Shown: positions 26,526-36,706 of the stretch, in pieces
How positions within the stretch are numbered: position 1 is the first letter of the stretch
Layout of the letters: each line of letters opens with the position of its first letter
Assembly: GCF_000426705.1 (NCBI RefSeq)
Contig: NZ_KE384557.1
Span: forward strand, 1-64,000
Reading direction: 5' to 3'
DNA: 64,000 nt
Source of the DNA: Spirochaeta cellobiosiphila DSM 17781
GTDB lineage: Bacteria; Spirochaetota; Spirochaetia; DSM-17781
Program-made: the position numbers and the translations under genes
The notes under the pieces: model-generated
What the model was told of the DNA's origin: nothing
The model's database searches: none
The model's input: only the letters and a program-made list of their open reading frames with translations

Positions 26526-28235
26526 ATGAACGAATGGATAAAAAAAGTCTTAGATCAAGTAAAGAATCTTTGGTCTAAATGGAGTTTAATTCAAAAACTC
26601 ATTCTCGGCGCTGTAATTCTTGTGGGATTTGGTGCAGTCTTGTTTTTGGTACGTTTTAATACTACTCCAAGTATGACTCCTCTTTTGGGCATACCAATAA
26701 CTGATCAACAGAAAAGAGACTCTATTGGTATCAAGTTGGATGAAGAAGGTATTCCATACACTATCACCGATGATAACCGTATCTTTGTTGAAGATCCTGA
26801 AAGTGCCAGGAGGGCCAAATCTATTCTTATAAGAGAAGATTTGATGCCTGATAATGTAGACCCCTGGGATTTATTTGATCAGGATAGATGGACTTTAACT
26901 GATTTTGAGAGAAATGTTAATTTGCAGCGGTCCATTGTTAAAAGTCTTGAACAACATATCTCCGCATTAGATGATATAGACAGTGTGAATGTTAATTTAG
27001 TAATTCCAGACGATGCTCTTTTTGCTGAAGATCAAAATCCCGTTACTGCTTCTGTACAGATAACACCAAAACCAGGTTCAGATATTATCACAAATCGTAA
27101 GAAAATTGAAGGTATCGTTAAACTGATACAATTTAGTGTTGAAGGATTAAATGAAGATACTATTGTAATAACAGATCAACGAGGTGTAATGCTAAATGAT
27201 TTTACTGGCATGGAAGATATGGATCGTATTGAACAAGCTAAAAGAGAGTTATTGGTTAAGAAAGACTTAGAGAATAGATATAAAAACACTATTTTGAAAG
27301 CATTACAAACTATATATACATCAGATCGCGTTCAAATTATAAACCTGGATATAGATTTAGATATGGGGAAGAAAACAGAAAATACTGTTGAATATTTTCC
27401 AATAACTATGCAACCAGATGATCCTTCCACACCATACAGTGAACTTCAAGTTATAGAATCTACTCCCTTAAGTGAGCAAAAAAACGTAAAGGAATATGAA
27501 GGGACAGGCTTTAATCCAGAAGGGCCTTCTGGACAAGAAAGTCAAACTCCTCCTGGGTATAAGGATCTAGAAGGTTTGGTTGGGCGTTATAGGGATAACT
27601 CAGAAATGACGAACTATGCTGTAAACCAGAAAGAAAGTAAGGAAGAAAAAAGTCCATGGACAATTAAAAGGGTCACTATTGGTGTTGCCTTAGATGGAAA
27701 GTGGGAACGCAAATATGATGATAAGGGTCGTCCATTACTTGATAGTGATGGTTCTTTATTACGTGAGTATACACCTGTCTCTGACAATGATCTTAAAGCT
27801 GCGAGGGCTCTATTAGAACCAGCAATCGGATACAATCAAGACCGTGGTGATTTAGTGTCGGTTCAACATATTTCCTTTGATCATACAAGTCAATTTGAAA
27901 AAGAAGATGAAGCTTATCGTAAACGTCAACAACTACAGCGAACCATTATCGGGGCTATGATAGTTATAGCTATAGTTTTAATAGCCTTTATAGCATTTAG
28001 ATTAGTCTCTAGAGAAATGGAGAGAAGAAGACGTTTAAGAGAAGAAGAATTATCCAGACAACATCAGGCTATGCGGGAAGCTGCACTTAGAAGTGCTGAA
28101 GAAGAGGGCGTTGATGTTGAGATGTCAGTTGCTGAAAGGGCTCGATTGGAAATGCAAGAGAATGCGATAAATATGGCAAGGGAACATCCTGAAGATGTCG
28201 CTCAATTAATAAGATCTTGGTTAGCGGAGGAGTAA
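26526..28235 (+). CDS. fliF: flagellar MS-ring protein FliF
   Basis: FliF (569 residues) forms the membrane ring on which the basal body is built. A first membrane segment lies at about 24-43 (LILGAVILVGFGAVLFLVRF) and a second near 477-497 (TIIGAMIVIAIVLIAFIAFRLV). Ring-building modules lie between them, including DLFDQDRWTLTDFERNVNLQRSI...L and VNLVIPDDALF. The cytoplasmic C-terminus ends with AREHPEDVAQLIRSWLAEE, the FliG-binding tail. ATG 26526 follows GGGAGGGA. Confidence 0.97.
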   Translation: MNEWIKKVLDQVKNLWSKWSLIQKLILGAVILVGFGAVLFLVRFNTTPSMTPLLGIPITDQQKRDSIGIKLDEEGIPYTITDDNRIFVEDPESARRAKSILIREDLMPDNVDPWDLFDQDRWTLTDFERNVNLQRSIVKSLEQHISALDDIDSVNVNLVIPDDALFAEDQNPVTASVQITPKPGSDIITNRKKIEGIVKLIQFSVEGLNEDTIVITDQRGVMLNDFTGMEDMDRIEQAKRELLVKKDLENRYKNTILKALQTIYTSDRVQIINLDIDLDMGKKTENTVEYFPITMQPDDPSTPYSELQVIESTPLSEQKNVKEYEGTGFNPEGPSGQESQTPPGYKDLEGLVGRYRDNSEMTNYAVNQKESKEEKSPWTIKRVTIGVALDGKWERKYDDKGRPLLDSDGSLLREYTPVSDNDLKAARALLEPAIGYNQDRGDLVSVQHISFDHTSQFEKEDEAYRKRQQLQRTIIGAMIVIAIVLIAFIAFRLVSREMERRRRLREEELSRQHQAMREAALRSAEEEGVDVEMSVAERARLEMQENAINMAREHPEDVAQLIRSWLAEE

Positions 28236-28236
28236 T

Positions 28237-29277
28237 ATGGCAAAGCAGGCCAAAGGTGGAAAGAAATCATCCGTTAAAGAAGATCTCAATGGTCGACAAA
28301 AGGCGGCTATTTTTCTTGTAACTCTTGGATCGGAAATTTCAGCGGATATCTTTAAGCATTTACGGGAAGATGAAATAGAGGCTTTGACTTTTGAAATAGC
28401 CAGATTAGATGCCGTCAACCCTGAGCAACGTGACATGGTGTTAATGGAATTTCAAGAACTAATGATGGCTCAGGATTTTATTACTTCCGGTGGTATCGAT
28501 TATGCGAGAGAATTATTAGAAAAATCACTAGGTTCTCAGAAAGCTGTAGATATAATAAATAGATTGACGTCTAGTTTACAAACTAGACCTTTTGACTTTA
28601 TAAGACGTACAGACCCTGCCCACTTATTAAACTTTATACAACAGGAACACCCTCAAACTATTGCATTAATACTTGCTTACTTGGAACCTAATAAGGCCTC
28701 AATAATTCTAGGACAATTACCTCATGAGATACAATCTGATGTTGCTAGAAGAATAGCCACAATGGATAGAACTACACCTGAAATCTTACGTGAAGTAGAA
28801 AGGGTTCTAGAGAAAAAGCTGTCGACCTTGTCATCTGAAGATTACACACAAGCAGGTGGTGTTGAGTCTATCGTTGAGATATTGAATCTTGTTGATCGAT
28901 CAACGGAAAAAACAATCATAGAAAGTTTGGAAGAAGACGATCCAGAATTAGCAGAAGAAATCAAAAAGCGTATGTTTGTCTTTGAAGATATTGTTATGCT
29001 TGATGACCGTGCAATACAAAAGGTTCTTCGTGAAGTAGACACTAATGAATTAGCCAAAGCATTAAAGGCAGTTGATGCAGAAGTTCAAGATAAGATTTTT
29101 AGAAATATGTCCAAGCGTGCTGCTGCTTTGCTAAAAGAAGATATGGAGTTTATGGGTCCCACTAGACGAAAGGATGTGGAAGAAGCCCAACAGAAGATTG
29201 TTTCCATTATTAGAAAACTCGAAGAACAAGGTGAAGTCGTTATCGCAAGAAGTGGAGAAGAGGATGTTCTTGTGTAA
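28237..29277 (+). CDS. fliG: flagellar motor switch protein FliG
   Basis: FliG (346 residues) couples stator torque to the rotor. N domain with GRQKAAIFLVTLGSEISADIFKHL; middle domain with the EHPQTIALILAYLEPNKAS and EVQSDVA-like QSDVARRIATMD motifs; C-terminal torque domain with FVFEDIVMLDDRAIQKVLREVDTNELAKALK, including the charged Asp/Arg residues that meet MotA. Starts one base after the fliF stop. Confidence 0.97.
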   Translation: MAKQAKGGKKSSVKEDLNGRQKAAIFLVTLGSEISADIFKHLREDEIEALTFEIARLDAVNPEQRDMVLMEFQELMMAQDFITSGGIDYARELLEKSLGSQKAVDIINRLTSSLQTRPFDFIRRTDPAHLLNFIQQEHPQTIALILAYLEPNKASIILGQLPHEIQSDVARRIATMDRTTPEILREVERVLEKKLSTLSSEDYTQAGGVESIVEILNLVDRSTEKTIIESLEEDDPELAEEIKKRMFVFEDIVMLDDRAIQKVLREVDTNELAKALKAVDAEVQDKIFRNMSKRAAALLKEDMEFMGPTRRKDVEEAQQKIVSIIRKLEEQGEVVIARSGEEDVLV

Positions 29278-29300
29278 GATAAGGATTTGGGGAGGATCAA

Positions 29301-30212
29301 ATGGCTAAGAATGTATTTAGGCCCATTGAGATAACTAATTTGACAAATCAAAAAGTATCAATAGCTCCTCCAGAAAATCCATTTGAAGAAGTTGTTGAAT
29401 TAGTTGAAGAAGATGAATATACAGGGCCCACTGTTGAAGAGCTAAGGAAAGAAGCTGAGGACTACAAAAAATCATGGGAACTTGAAAAACAGGCTATGAT
29501 TAACTCAGCTCAAGCGGAAGCTGAATCTATGATAAAAAATGCTGAACAGGTTGCCTTTGATCGAGTAAAAAATGAAAATGAAGAAGCTCAGAAAATAAAA
29601 GAAGCAGCTGAGGTAGAGGCTAGTAAATTAATTGAAGACGCCAAATATAACGCTGAACGTATAGAAATAGAAGCCAAAGACAAAGTTAAAAAAATCGAAG
29701 AAGAAGCTTACAATACTGGTAAAAAAGAGGGATATGACATCGGCTATGCTGAAGGTCAGGCTGAAGTTGAACGTTTAATAAATCGTATTAGAGTTATTGT
29801 AAATAAACTCATTGAACGTCGAACAGAGGTTATAGAGAGTGCTGAGACTCAGATCATCAATTTGGTTATTTTGATTGCTAAGAAAGTAGTAAAGGTTATA
29901 TCTGAAAACCAAAAGAATGTTGTTATTAACAATGTTATTCAAGGTCTGCGTAAATTGAAAACAAGAGGAAATGTTGTTGTTCGAGTTAATATGTCGGATT
30001 TAAAAATAACAACAGAGCATATACAGGATTTTATATCTCAAATAGAGAATATATCGGCCATTAGTGTAATGGAAGATACTACCGTAGAGAAGGGTGGTTG
30101 CATCATAGAAACTGATTTCGGTCAAATTGATGCAAGGATCTCAAGTCAATTAAATGAAATTGAAGAAAAAATAATTGAGCTAATGCCAATTAAATCTCGA
30201 ACGGAGGGGTGA
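29301..30212 (+). CDS. fliH: flagellar export regulator FliH
   Basis: The 303-residue protein has a long alpha-helical, Glu/Lys/Ala-rich middle (~45-150), a GYDIGYAEGQAEVERL turn, and a conserved C-terminal domain (ETQIINLVILIAKKVVKVISENQKNVVINNVIQGLRKL..., KGGCIIETDFGQIDARISSQLNEIEEKI) like V-type ATPase E subunits. FliH regulates the FliI ATPase and links it to the C ring. It lies between fliG and fliI, as expected. Confidence 0.93.
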   Translation: MAKNVFRPIEITNLTNQKVSIAPPENPFEEVVELVEEDEYTGPTVEELRKEAEDYKKSWELEKQAMINSAQAEAESMIKNAEQVAFDRVKNENEEAQKIKEAAEVEASKLIEDAKYNAERIEIEAKDKVKKIEEEAYNTGKKEGYDIGYAEGQAEVERLINRIRVIVNKLIERRTEVIESAETQIINLVILIAKKVVKVISENQKNVVINNVIQGLRKLKTRGNVVVRVNMSDLKITTEHIQDFISQIENISAISVMEDTTVEKGGCIIETDFGQIDARISSQLNEIEEKIIELMPIKSRTEG

Positions 30213-30213
30213 G

Positions 30214-31596
30214 GTGAGCACTCAAACTTCTTTTGAGATGTTTTCAAAATATGAATCAGTTATAGAAAAGATGGATTCGATTAAATTCAAAGGCCGTGTA
30301 ACAAAAGTACAAGGACTAATGATTGAGTCAAAGGGACCTCAAGCTGTAGTTGGGGAATTATGTCAGATTGATGTACCTAAAGGAGCTGGTTCTGTTTGGG
30401 CGGAAGTTGTAGGGTTTAATGCGGAAACAGTCCAACTAATGACCTACAGTGAAATGGATGGTTTAGAAATTGGTTGTGAAGTGACTGCCATGGGTGAATC
30501 GTTAAATATTTATGTCTCCGATAAATTACTGGGAAGAGTCCTTAATCCTCTAGGACAACCAATTGATGGACTAGGGGATGTTGGCTCCCAAATAAAATAT
30601 CCCTCCATTGCTTCTCCTCCTGATATGCTCAATCGTAAATCAATAAAAGAACAAATGGTTACAGGAATACGATCCATCGACGGCTTTCTTCCTATTGGCA
30701 AAGGGCAACGAATGGGGATATTTGCAGGTTCTGGTGTAGGTAAATCAACTTTGTTAGGGATGATTGCTCGGAATACAAAAGCAGATATAAATGTCATTGC
30801 CTTAATCGGTGAAAGAGGACGTGAAGTTCGTGAGTTTATTGAAAATGATTTGGGAGAGGAAGGGTTAGAACGTTCAATTATCATTGTGAGTTCTTCAGAT
30901 ACCCCACCATTAGCAAGGTTAAGAGGAGCCTATACTGCAACAGCTATTGCAGAATACTTCCGGGATCAAGGTAATGATGTTATGTTATTGTTTGATTCTG
31001 TAACTCGTTTTGCCAGGGCTCAAAGAGAAATAGGTTTAGCCATTGGAGAACCGCCTGCTACCAGAGGGTATACTCCAAGTGTCTTCTCAACCTTACCAAA
31101 GTTACTTGAACGTTGTGGTACCAATGATAAAGGAACTATAACAGGTTTTTATACTATACTTGTAGATGGGGATGACATGGATGAACCCATTGCGGATACG
31201 GTTAGGGGAATTTTGGATGGTCATATTGTTCTAAGTAGAAAGCTTGCTAGTGAATATCACTATCCCGCTATTGATGTTATGAACTCTGTAAGTCGGTTAC
31301 AATCTAAGATTACAAGCAAAAATATTCAAAATATATTTGGGGTGTTACGTCAAAATTTAGCTTTGTATGAAAAAAATGAAGATTTGATATCCATTGGAGC
31401 ATACACAAAAGGATCAAATCCTAGTGTTGATAAAGCTATAGAAAAGAACACCCTGATCAATGATTTTCTTCGTCAAGATGTGTATGAAAAAATTGTAATG
31501 TATCAAACATTAAGTGAAGCGGCATCTATAGCTGATATTCCTCTTACCGATGAGGATAAATCTAAATGGGTGGTAAGTGATAATGAAAAAATTTAA
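30214..31596 (+). CDS. fliI: flagellar export ATPase FliI
   Basis: F1-beta-like ATPase of 460 residues energising type III export. Walker A GSGVGKST (~172-179), VIALIGERGREVREFIE, Walker B VMLLFDSVTRFARAQRE, and GEPPATRGYTPSVFSTLPKLLERCG are all present. It starts at GTG 30214, with GGAGGGG (30203-30209) upstream. The stop overlaps fliJ by 14 bases. Confidence 0.97.
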   Translation: MSTQTSFEMFSKYESVIEKMDSIKFKGRVTKVQGLMIESKGPQAVVGELCQIDVPKGAGSVWAEVVGFNAETVQLMTYSEMDGLEIGCEVTAMGESLNIYVSDKLLGRVLNPLGQPIDGLGDVGSQIKYPSIASPPDMLNRKSIKEQMVTGIRSIDGFLPIGKGQRMGIFAGSGVGKSTLLGMIARNTKADINVIALIGERGREVREFIENDLGEEGLERSIIIVSSSDTPPLARLRGAYTATAIAEYFRDQGNDVMLLFDSVTRFARAQREIGLAIGEPPATRGYTPSVFSTLPKLLERCGTNDKGTITGFYTILVDGDDMDEPIADTVRGILDGHIVLSRKLASEYHYPAIDVMNSVSRLQSKITSKNIQNIFGVLRQNLALYEKNEDLISIGAYTKGSNPSVDKAIEKNTLINDFLRQDVYEKIVMYQTLSEAASIADIPLTDEDKSKWVVSDNEKI

Positions 31597-32026
31597 GTTT
31601 AGATTTGAGCAAGTATTGCAACTACGAACTTATGAGGAAGAAGAGTGTAAGTCGCGTCTGGTTCAAATCAATTCTGAAATTAACAAGATTCGGGAAGGTC
31701 TTGAACATTTGGCAGTTATAAAGAAAAAAAATACTCTAAATATCGTCTCAGATAAAAGTGATATTAATTACAGAAGAAACATCGATTTATATGATCAGAA
31801 AATACAGCTTGATATTGAACATCACCTACTACAGTTGGCCAAGCTTGAAGAGCAAAAAGTTATTTTGAATAAGGAATATATTGAATCGAGAAAGGCCTGT
31901 AAAACCCTGTTGAATTTACAGGAAAAAGAAATTGAAATATATAAAAAAGATTGGCTCAAATATGAAGAAAAACAAATTGATGACCTTGTTACGACCCGTA
32001 CAGGGACATATAAAAAGGAGTCTTAA
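31583..32026 (+). CDS. fliJ: flagellar export chaperone FliJ
   Basis: A 147-residue, almost entirely coiled-coil protein beginning KKFKFRFEQVLQLRTYEEEECKSRLVQI, the typical FliJ opening. It is rich in Lys, Glu and Leu heptads. FliJ sits in the FliI ring and couples it to FlhA. ATG 31583 is preferred to GTG 31577. The call rests on the N-terminal pattern and position after fliI. Confidence 0.9.
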   Translation: MKKFKFRFEQVLQLRTYEEEECKSRLVQINSEINKIREGLEHLAVIKKKNTLNIVSDKSDINYRRNIDLYDQKIQLDIEHHLLQLAKLEEQKVILNKEYIESRKACKTLLNLQEKEIEIYKKDWLKYEEKQIDDLVTTRTGTYKKES

Positions 32027-32029
32027 ATC

Positions 32030-32653
32030 ATGGCACAATATGGAAAAATCAATTTGTTGCCACGAATATTGGTATTCATGTTATTGATATTTCTTATGTC
32101 AATTATAGGTCTAATATGGTTTGACTATCTTGGAGTAATTGATACAAGAGAAGAATTTTCCCCTTTACTTGAACTTGTAGGCGTAAAAAGTGCATCACCA
32201 ATAAATAACTCCTCTGATCCTTACTTACTAGATAGGGACCGCTTATCAAAACTCCAGGACGCAATCAAATTACAGGAAGAAGAATTAGACCTTAGAGAGG
32301 CTGATTTAGATAGTCACGAGCTGGAGCTCAAGCAAATCTCTGATGAATTAACGGAAAAACAAAAAGCTCAAGAAGATAGAGAAAATTCGTTTAATGAAAG
32401 AGTAAGATTGTACGATGATAAGAAAGAGAACATAAGAGAGAATGCTAGGAAACTAACTGGTATGCCACCGGCAGAGTCAGTTGCTATTCTTTTAAGAATG
32501 GATGATCAATCTATTATTGATCATCTTAGGACTACAGAAGAAATAGCACAAGAAGAAGGAACTTCTTCCTTAGTTTCTTATTGGTTATCTCTAATGCCTT
32601 CTGACCGGGCCGCTGAAATTATGAGGAAAATGGCTAAGAGACCCGGTAGTTAG
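32030..32653 (+). CDS. flbB: flagellar collar protein FlbB
   Basis: The 207-residue protein has one N-terminal membrane segment (~12-31, ILVFMLLIFLMSIIGLIWFDYL). A periplasmic coiled coil follows (~70-140, LQEEELDLREADLDSHELELKQISDEL), then a small MgtE-N-like helical domain with RKLTGMPPAESVAILLRMDDQSIIDHL and the final MPSDRAAEIMRKM. FlbB is a spirochaete protein; in Borrelia it forms the base of the periplasmic collar around the motor. Its presence between fliJ and fliK is one of the clearest spirochaete markers here. Confidence 0.9.
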   Translation: MAQYGKINLLPRILVFMLLIFLMSIIGLIWFDYLGVIDTREEFSPLLELVGVKSASPINNSSDPYLLDRDRLSKLQDAIKLQEEELDLREADLDSHELELKQISDELTEKQKAQEDRENSFNERVRLYDDKKENIRENARKLTGMPPAESVAILLRMDDQSIIDHLRTTEEIAQEEGTSSLVSYWLSLMPSDRAAEIMRKMAKRPGS

Positions 32654-32672
32654 ATATATACCGGAGGTATGC

Positions 32673-33872
32673 ATGAGTGATCTTTTAGTCAAAACGACTA
32701 AAACTGAGCCTAACCAGAAAAATAAAGAAAATTCTCTTGTACAATCAAAGAATACTAAATCACCCTCTAAGGAACATAAAGGCTTTAAGGCTAAGCTTCT
32801 TAAAGCTTCTGAAAAACTCTCTGTGACAAAACTTACTAAGAGAGACCTAAAAGGTGACAAAGAAAAAGTTTCTTTACTTACTCAAAAGAATAAAAAAGAA
32901 AAAAAACAATCTATTAAGACTGAACTCTTAAATGACACTGGTAAGAAAAAAGAAAAGGAAAATAGCAAAACCTTAGAGGAAGAATCAACTAAGCTTATTA
33001 AAATATTTTTACCAGAAGATACATTCTCAAAACAGGATAAGAAAAGTGCAAATGGGGAAGCTGAAAAAACAAGTAACATAGAAATGAATACAAAATCATT
33101 TTTATTAAATAAAAATGAAAGGGATGTCAAAAATAAAAAAGAAGCTTTACTTACCAAGTATGGGGGGTATCGTAAGGTTTCAAAAAAAGTAAAGTTAGTT
33201 GTTCAAGATAAGAGGAGCGTAGAAAGTTCCAAGAACATAAAAGTATCTACAGATAAGTCTCATTCAACTAAATTTTCTAAACCACATATACAAACCCCTA
33301 AAAACATTTCAAGTTCGTCACAACAGGAAGAAGCTCATGACATTGAAATCGAATTACACAATGACTTAGTTGATGGTAATGAAATATCTGTAGAAGGAAG
33401 TGGAAAAAAAATAGAGGTTTCAAGTAGCAAACAATTTGCAACAGTACTTAAAGATCGTTTAGATAAAAGCACAAATAACCAAATTGTAGATCAAGCCAAG
33501 TTTGTATTAAAAGATGGCAATGCCGGGGAAATAAAGCTAATTCTGAAGCCCGAATCTTTGGGACGAGTAAGAATTCAAATAGATATGCATGAAAAAAATA
33601 TAGTTGGCAAAATATTTGTCGAAAATAATATTGTGAAACAAGTGTTTGAAGATAACATGAGCAGTTTGAATAGAAGTTTTAATTCTGCTGGTTATCAAAC
33701 TTCTATAGATGTAGAAGTTGGCGGTCAAGGGCAAAAGCAATATCAGCCCCAGGAAGATAGAAGTTCAAGAAAATTAAACAAACTTCATATCACTGATATT
33801 GGCAATTCTGTTCCTGAGACATTAAAAAGCGGACGAGAGATAGGGGAATCTCTTATTAATTTGATGGCATAG
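32673..33872 (+). CDS. fliK: flagellar hook-length control protein FliK
   Basis: This 399-residue protein is disordered and very Lys/Ser-rich over ~1-260. It then has the conserved C-terminal Flg_hook domain with [43 protein letters not shown]. FliK measures hook length and switches export substrates. GGAGG is visible before ATG 32673. The position before flgD and flgE agrees. Confidence 0.9.
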   Translation: MSDLLVKTTKTEPNQKNKENSLVQSKNTKSPSKEHKGFKAKLLKASEKLSVTKLTKRDLKGDKEKVSLLTQKNKKEKKQSIKTELLNDTGKKKEKENSKTLEEESTKLIKIFLPEDTFSKQDKKSANGEAEKTSNIEMNTKSFLLNKNERDVKNKKEALLTKYGGYRKVSKKVKLVVQDKRSVESSKNIKVSTDKSHSTKFSKPHIQTPKNISSSSQQEEAHDIEIELHNDLVDGNEISVEGSGKKIEVSSSKQFATVLKDRLDKSTNNQIVDQAKFVLKDGNAGEIKLILKPESLGRVRIQIDMHEKNIVGKIFVENNIVKQVFEDNMSSLNRSFNSAGYQTSIDVEVGGQGQKQYQPQEDRSSRKLNKLHITDIGNSVPETLKSGREIGESLINLMA

Positions 33873-33880
33873 GAAATAAA

Positions 33881-34324
33881 ATGAATACTAACTTTACAAT
33901 GAATGGACCTGAGGCTTCGATAAATAAAGCTCAGGTAGATAGCTTCAATAAAAGTCTTGGTAAACAAGTTGATCAAACTTTGGATAAGGATGATTTTCTT
34001 AAGATTCTTATCTCCCAACTTACAAATCAAGATCCAACACAACCAATGGAAGATAAAGAGTTTATAGCTCAAATGGCGCAATTTTCAACATTAGAACAAA
34101 TGACGAATATAAGTCAGGGCTTTTCAAAACTATCCTCTGTTATGAACTCAGCTCAAGCCATGAACTTGATTGGTAAGACTGTTGATGTCCAGGATGGTGA
34201 CGGTATTATTTCTGGTCAAGTATCTGCTGTTACCACAGGAGATTATCCACAAATAAGAATTGGAAGTAAATATTACGATTTTAGCAATATCACAACTGTG
34301 ATGAATGAGGAGTCTTCATTATGA
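33881..34324 (+). CDS. flgD: flagellar hook cap protein FlgD
   Basis: FlgD (147 residues) scaffolds hook assembly. The N-terminal signature is [44 protein letters not shown] (~36-79), followed by the [11 protein letters not shown] and GQVSAV segments. It is short, lacking the larger Fn3/tudor-like C-terminal part seen in enterobacteria. The stop overlaps the flgE start (ATGA). Confidence 0.95.
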   Translation: MNTNFTMNGPEASINKAQVDSFNKSLGKQVDQTLDKDDFLKILISQLTNQDPTQPMEDKEFIAQMAQFSTLEQMTNISQGFSKLSSVMNSAQAMNLIGKTVDVQDGDGIISGQVSAVTTGDYPQIRIGSKYYDFSNITTVMNEESSL

Positions 34325-35709
34325 TGCGATCACTTTATGCTGGTGTATCCGGTCTACAGAATCATCAAACCAGAATGGATGTCATTGGTAACAATATAGC
34401 AAATGTAAATACCACCGGTTTTAAAAAAGGACGAGTAAACTTTCAGGATATGATTTCTCAAACCTTAAGTGGTGCTGCTAGACCTACGGAAGAAGTGGGA
34501 GGGGTTAATCCTCAGCAAGTAGGGTTAGGTATGACTATTGCCACTATAGATACTATCCATTCTCAAGGAAGTTTACAGTCTACTGGTGTTAATACAGACT
34601 TAGCTATTCAAGGAAACGGTTTGTTTATTCTAAAAAATGGTGATAAGAGCTATTATTCAAGAGCTGGTGCATTTGGAATAGATGAAAATGGATTATTAGT
34701 GAATCCAGCAAATGGAATGAGAGTTCAAGGCTGGATGGTAGAAGATATTGATGGACAAAGTTTTCTAAATACATCGAGAGATGTGGAAGATCTTGTTATA
34801 CCTGTAGGAAGCAAGGATCCCGCTGCAGCTACTTCAGAGGTGAATCTGGCTTGTAATTTAGATAAGAGGACTCCTGAAATACCTGAAGGGGCAACTGCTG
34901 CTGATATTCAAGAAGGAACCTGGACTCTAGATAAAAAGATCTATGATGGCTTTGGAAATGAACACAGAATGACCATTAACTTTACTAAAGTCAATGGGGT
35001 TAATAATCAGTGGCAAGCAACAGTTGTTATTGATCCTGATTCTGAGATATCTACAAATCCTACTTTAGATATTGGTGGAAATGGAAATGATGGGAACACC
35101 TTTATCGTTGACTTTGATAATCTAGGCGCTTTGACTAATGTATCAGACGGACAAGGTGATGCATTAAATCAGGGAACAATTCAGATTCCTGTTAGTTTTG
35201 ATGTTCTAGATTCTACACCTGATGGTACTGGAGCCGTAGAGCGTCAAACCTTTAATTTAACCTTAGGGGAAATAGGATCATATACTAATACTGTTACCCA
35301 ATTTGCTGAGACAAGTTCTACAAAAGCATATAAACAAAATGGTTATCCCATGGGATATCTTGAAAACTTTAAGATTGATCAAAGTGGTATTATTACAGGT
35401 GTTTATTCAAATGGTACTAATAGGGTGATGGGCCAAGTAGCACTAGCAAGTTTTACTAATCCTGGTGGTCTAGAAAAAGCTGGAGAATCTACTTTTGTAG
35501 AATCAAATAACTCTGGTGAAGCTAATATTGGGCCAAGTGGTATAGCTGGAAAAGGAAAATTTATTGCCGGAGCACTTGAAATGAGTAATGTAGATCTAGC
35601 AGAGCAATTTACAGACATGATAGTGACTCAAAGAGGTTTTCAAGCAAATAGTAAAACTATTACCACATCAGACCAAATGCTTCAGGAATTACTAACCTTA
35701 AAGAGATAG
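34321..35709 (+). CDS. flgE: flagellar hook protein FlgE
   Basis: Hook subunit of 462 residues. The N-terminus [41 protein letters not shown] and the C-terminal [38 protein letters not shown] are the conserved axial-family ends; the middle D1/D2 regions are variable. In spirochaetes hook subunits are cross-linked by lysinoalanine; no specific residue was assigned here. Start ATG 34321 is eight bases after GAGGAG. Confidence 0.97.
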   Translation: MMRSLYAGVSGLQNHQTRMDVIGNNIANVNTTGFKKGRVNFQDMISQTLSGAARPTEEVGGVNPQQVGLGMTIATIDTIHSQGSLQSTGVNTDLAIQGNGLFILKNGDKSYYSRAGAFGIDENGLLVNPANGMRVQGWMVEDIDGQSFLNTSRDVEDLVIPVGSKDPAAATSEVNLACNLDKRTPEIPEGATAADIQEGTWTLDKKIYDGFGNEHRMTINFTKVNGVNNQWQATVVIDPDSEISTNPTLDIGGNGNDGNTFIVDFDNLGALTNVSDGQGDALNQGTIQIPVSFDVLDSTPDGTGAVERQTFNLTLGEIGSYTNTVTQFAETSSTKAYKQNGYPMGYLENFKIDQSGIITGVYSNGTNRVMGQVALASFTNPGGLEKAGESTFVESNNSGEANIGPSGIAGKGKFIAGALEMSNVDLAEQFTDMIVTQRGFQANSKTITTSDQMLQELLTLKR

Positions 35710-35719
35710 AGTGGGGTAA

Positions 35720-35917
35720 ATGATAGAAGTCACTAAACTTAGTGGGAGAGTTTTCTATGTTAATCCCCATCAGATTGAGTATATAACAGCTAATCCAGAT
35801 ACAACATTAGTTATGTTAAGTGGAAAGCATCTAGTTATAAAAGAAGAGTATGAAACGGTATTTAATAAAATTGTAGAATATAGAAAACGTATTGGGGCTT
35901 TTAAGAACGAGGAGTGA
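35720..35917 (+). CDS. flbD: flagellar protein FlbD (FlrD family)
   Basis: A small 65-residue cytoplasmic protein with the FlbD pattern: MIEVTKLSGRVFYVNPHQIEYITANPDTTLVMLSGKHLVIKEEYETVFNKIVEYR. Its function is unclear in general; it is regularly found between flgE and motA in spirochaetes and some Firmicutes. The end overlaps the ribosome-binding region of motA. Confidence 0.93.
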   Translation: MIEVTKLSGRVFYVNPHQIEYITANPDTTLVMLSGKHLVIKEEYETVFNKIVEYRKRIGAFKNEE

Positions 35918-35922
35918 TTCAT

Positions 35923-36705
35923 ATGGATATATCCACTATATTAGGAATTGTATTAGGATTGGTCATGATCTTGATGTCTATTGTGACATCAGGAGGAAAG
36001 TTAGGAACATATGTGGATATTCCTTCTATATTCATGGTTTTTGGTGGATCATTTTGTGCTCTTTTGGTTGCGAACCCCTTAAATAGAGTACTGGGCATGA
36101 TGAAGTATCTAAATCATACATTGAAGGTACCAGTCTACGAAAAAGAGAAAATAATTCAAGAACTCGTATCATTTTCAGAGAGTGCAAGAAAAGAAGGTCT
36201 ATTGTCTTTAGATGATAGACTTGATGATGTTGAAGATGAATTTATGAAAAGTGGTATGCGTTTAGTTGTTGATGGTACAGACCCGGATGTCATAAAAAAA
36301 ATTCTATATAATGATATGAATCAAATAGAAGCTCGCCACCAGATTGGTATTGACTTAGTTGATAAATGGGGAGCTTTTGCTCCTGCTTTTGGTATGATCG
36401 GAACCCTGGCAGGATTAGTTGCAATGATGCAAAACTTGGAAGACAAATCTGCCATTGGATCAGGTATGGCCGTTGCCCTATTAACTACATTCTATGGTTC
36501 AATTGTGGCGAATCTTATTTTAATTCCACTCAAAACCAAGTTAGAAGATAGGCATTCAATGGAAATGAATGTAAAAGAGATAATGATAGAGGGAATCCTT
36601 TCCATTCAATCCGGAGATAATCCTCGTATTCTCGAGCAAAAATTATTTACCTTCTTAGCTCCTGCTGATAGAGCCAGTGTTCAGGCTGAAATAGGAGAAG
36701 GTTAA
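35923..36705 (+). CDS. motA: flagellar stator protein MotA
   Basis: Inner-membrane stator subunit of 260 residues with four membrane segments. Visible features are ILGIVLGLVMILMSIV, the IPSIFMVFGGSFCALL segment, a cytoplasmic loop containing charged RKEGLLSLDDRLDDVEDEFMKSGMRLVVDG, and the TM3-TM4 part with APAFGMIGTLAGLVAMMQNL and AVALLTTFYGSIVANLILIP. ATG 35923 is favoured over GTG 35914 by GAGGAG eight bases upstream. Confidence 0.96.
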   Translation: MDISTILGIVLGLVMILMSIVTSGGKLGTYVDIPSIFMVFGGSFCALLVANPLNRVLGMMKYLNHTLKVPVYEKEKIIQELVSFSESARKEGLLSLDDRLDDVEDEFMKSGMRLVVDGTDPDVIKKILYNDMNQIEARHQIGIDLVDKWGAFAPAFGMIGTLAGLVAMMQNLEDKSAIGSGMAVALLTTFYGSIVANLILIPLKTKLEDRHSMEMNVKEIMIEGILSIQSGDNPRILEQKLFTFLAPADRASVQAEIGEG

Positions 36706-36706
36706 T

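Noticed and set aside
30503-30524. TCCGATAA inside fliI as another sigma28 promoter
   Set aside because: It lies in coding sequence and the nearest TAAA is only 10 bases upstream, not 15-16.
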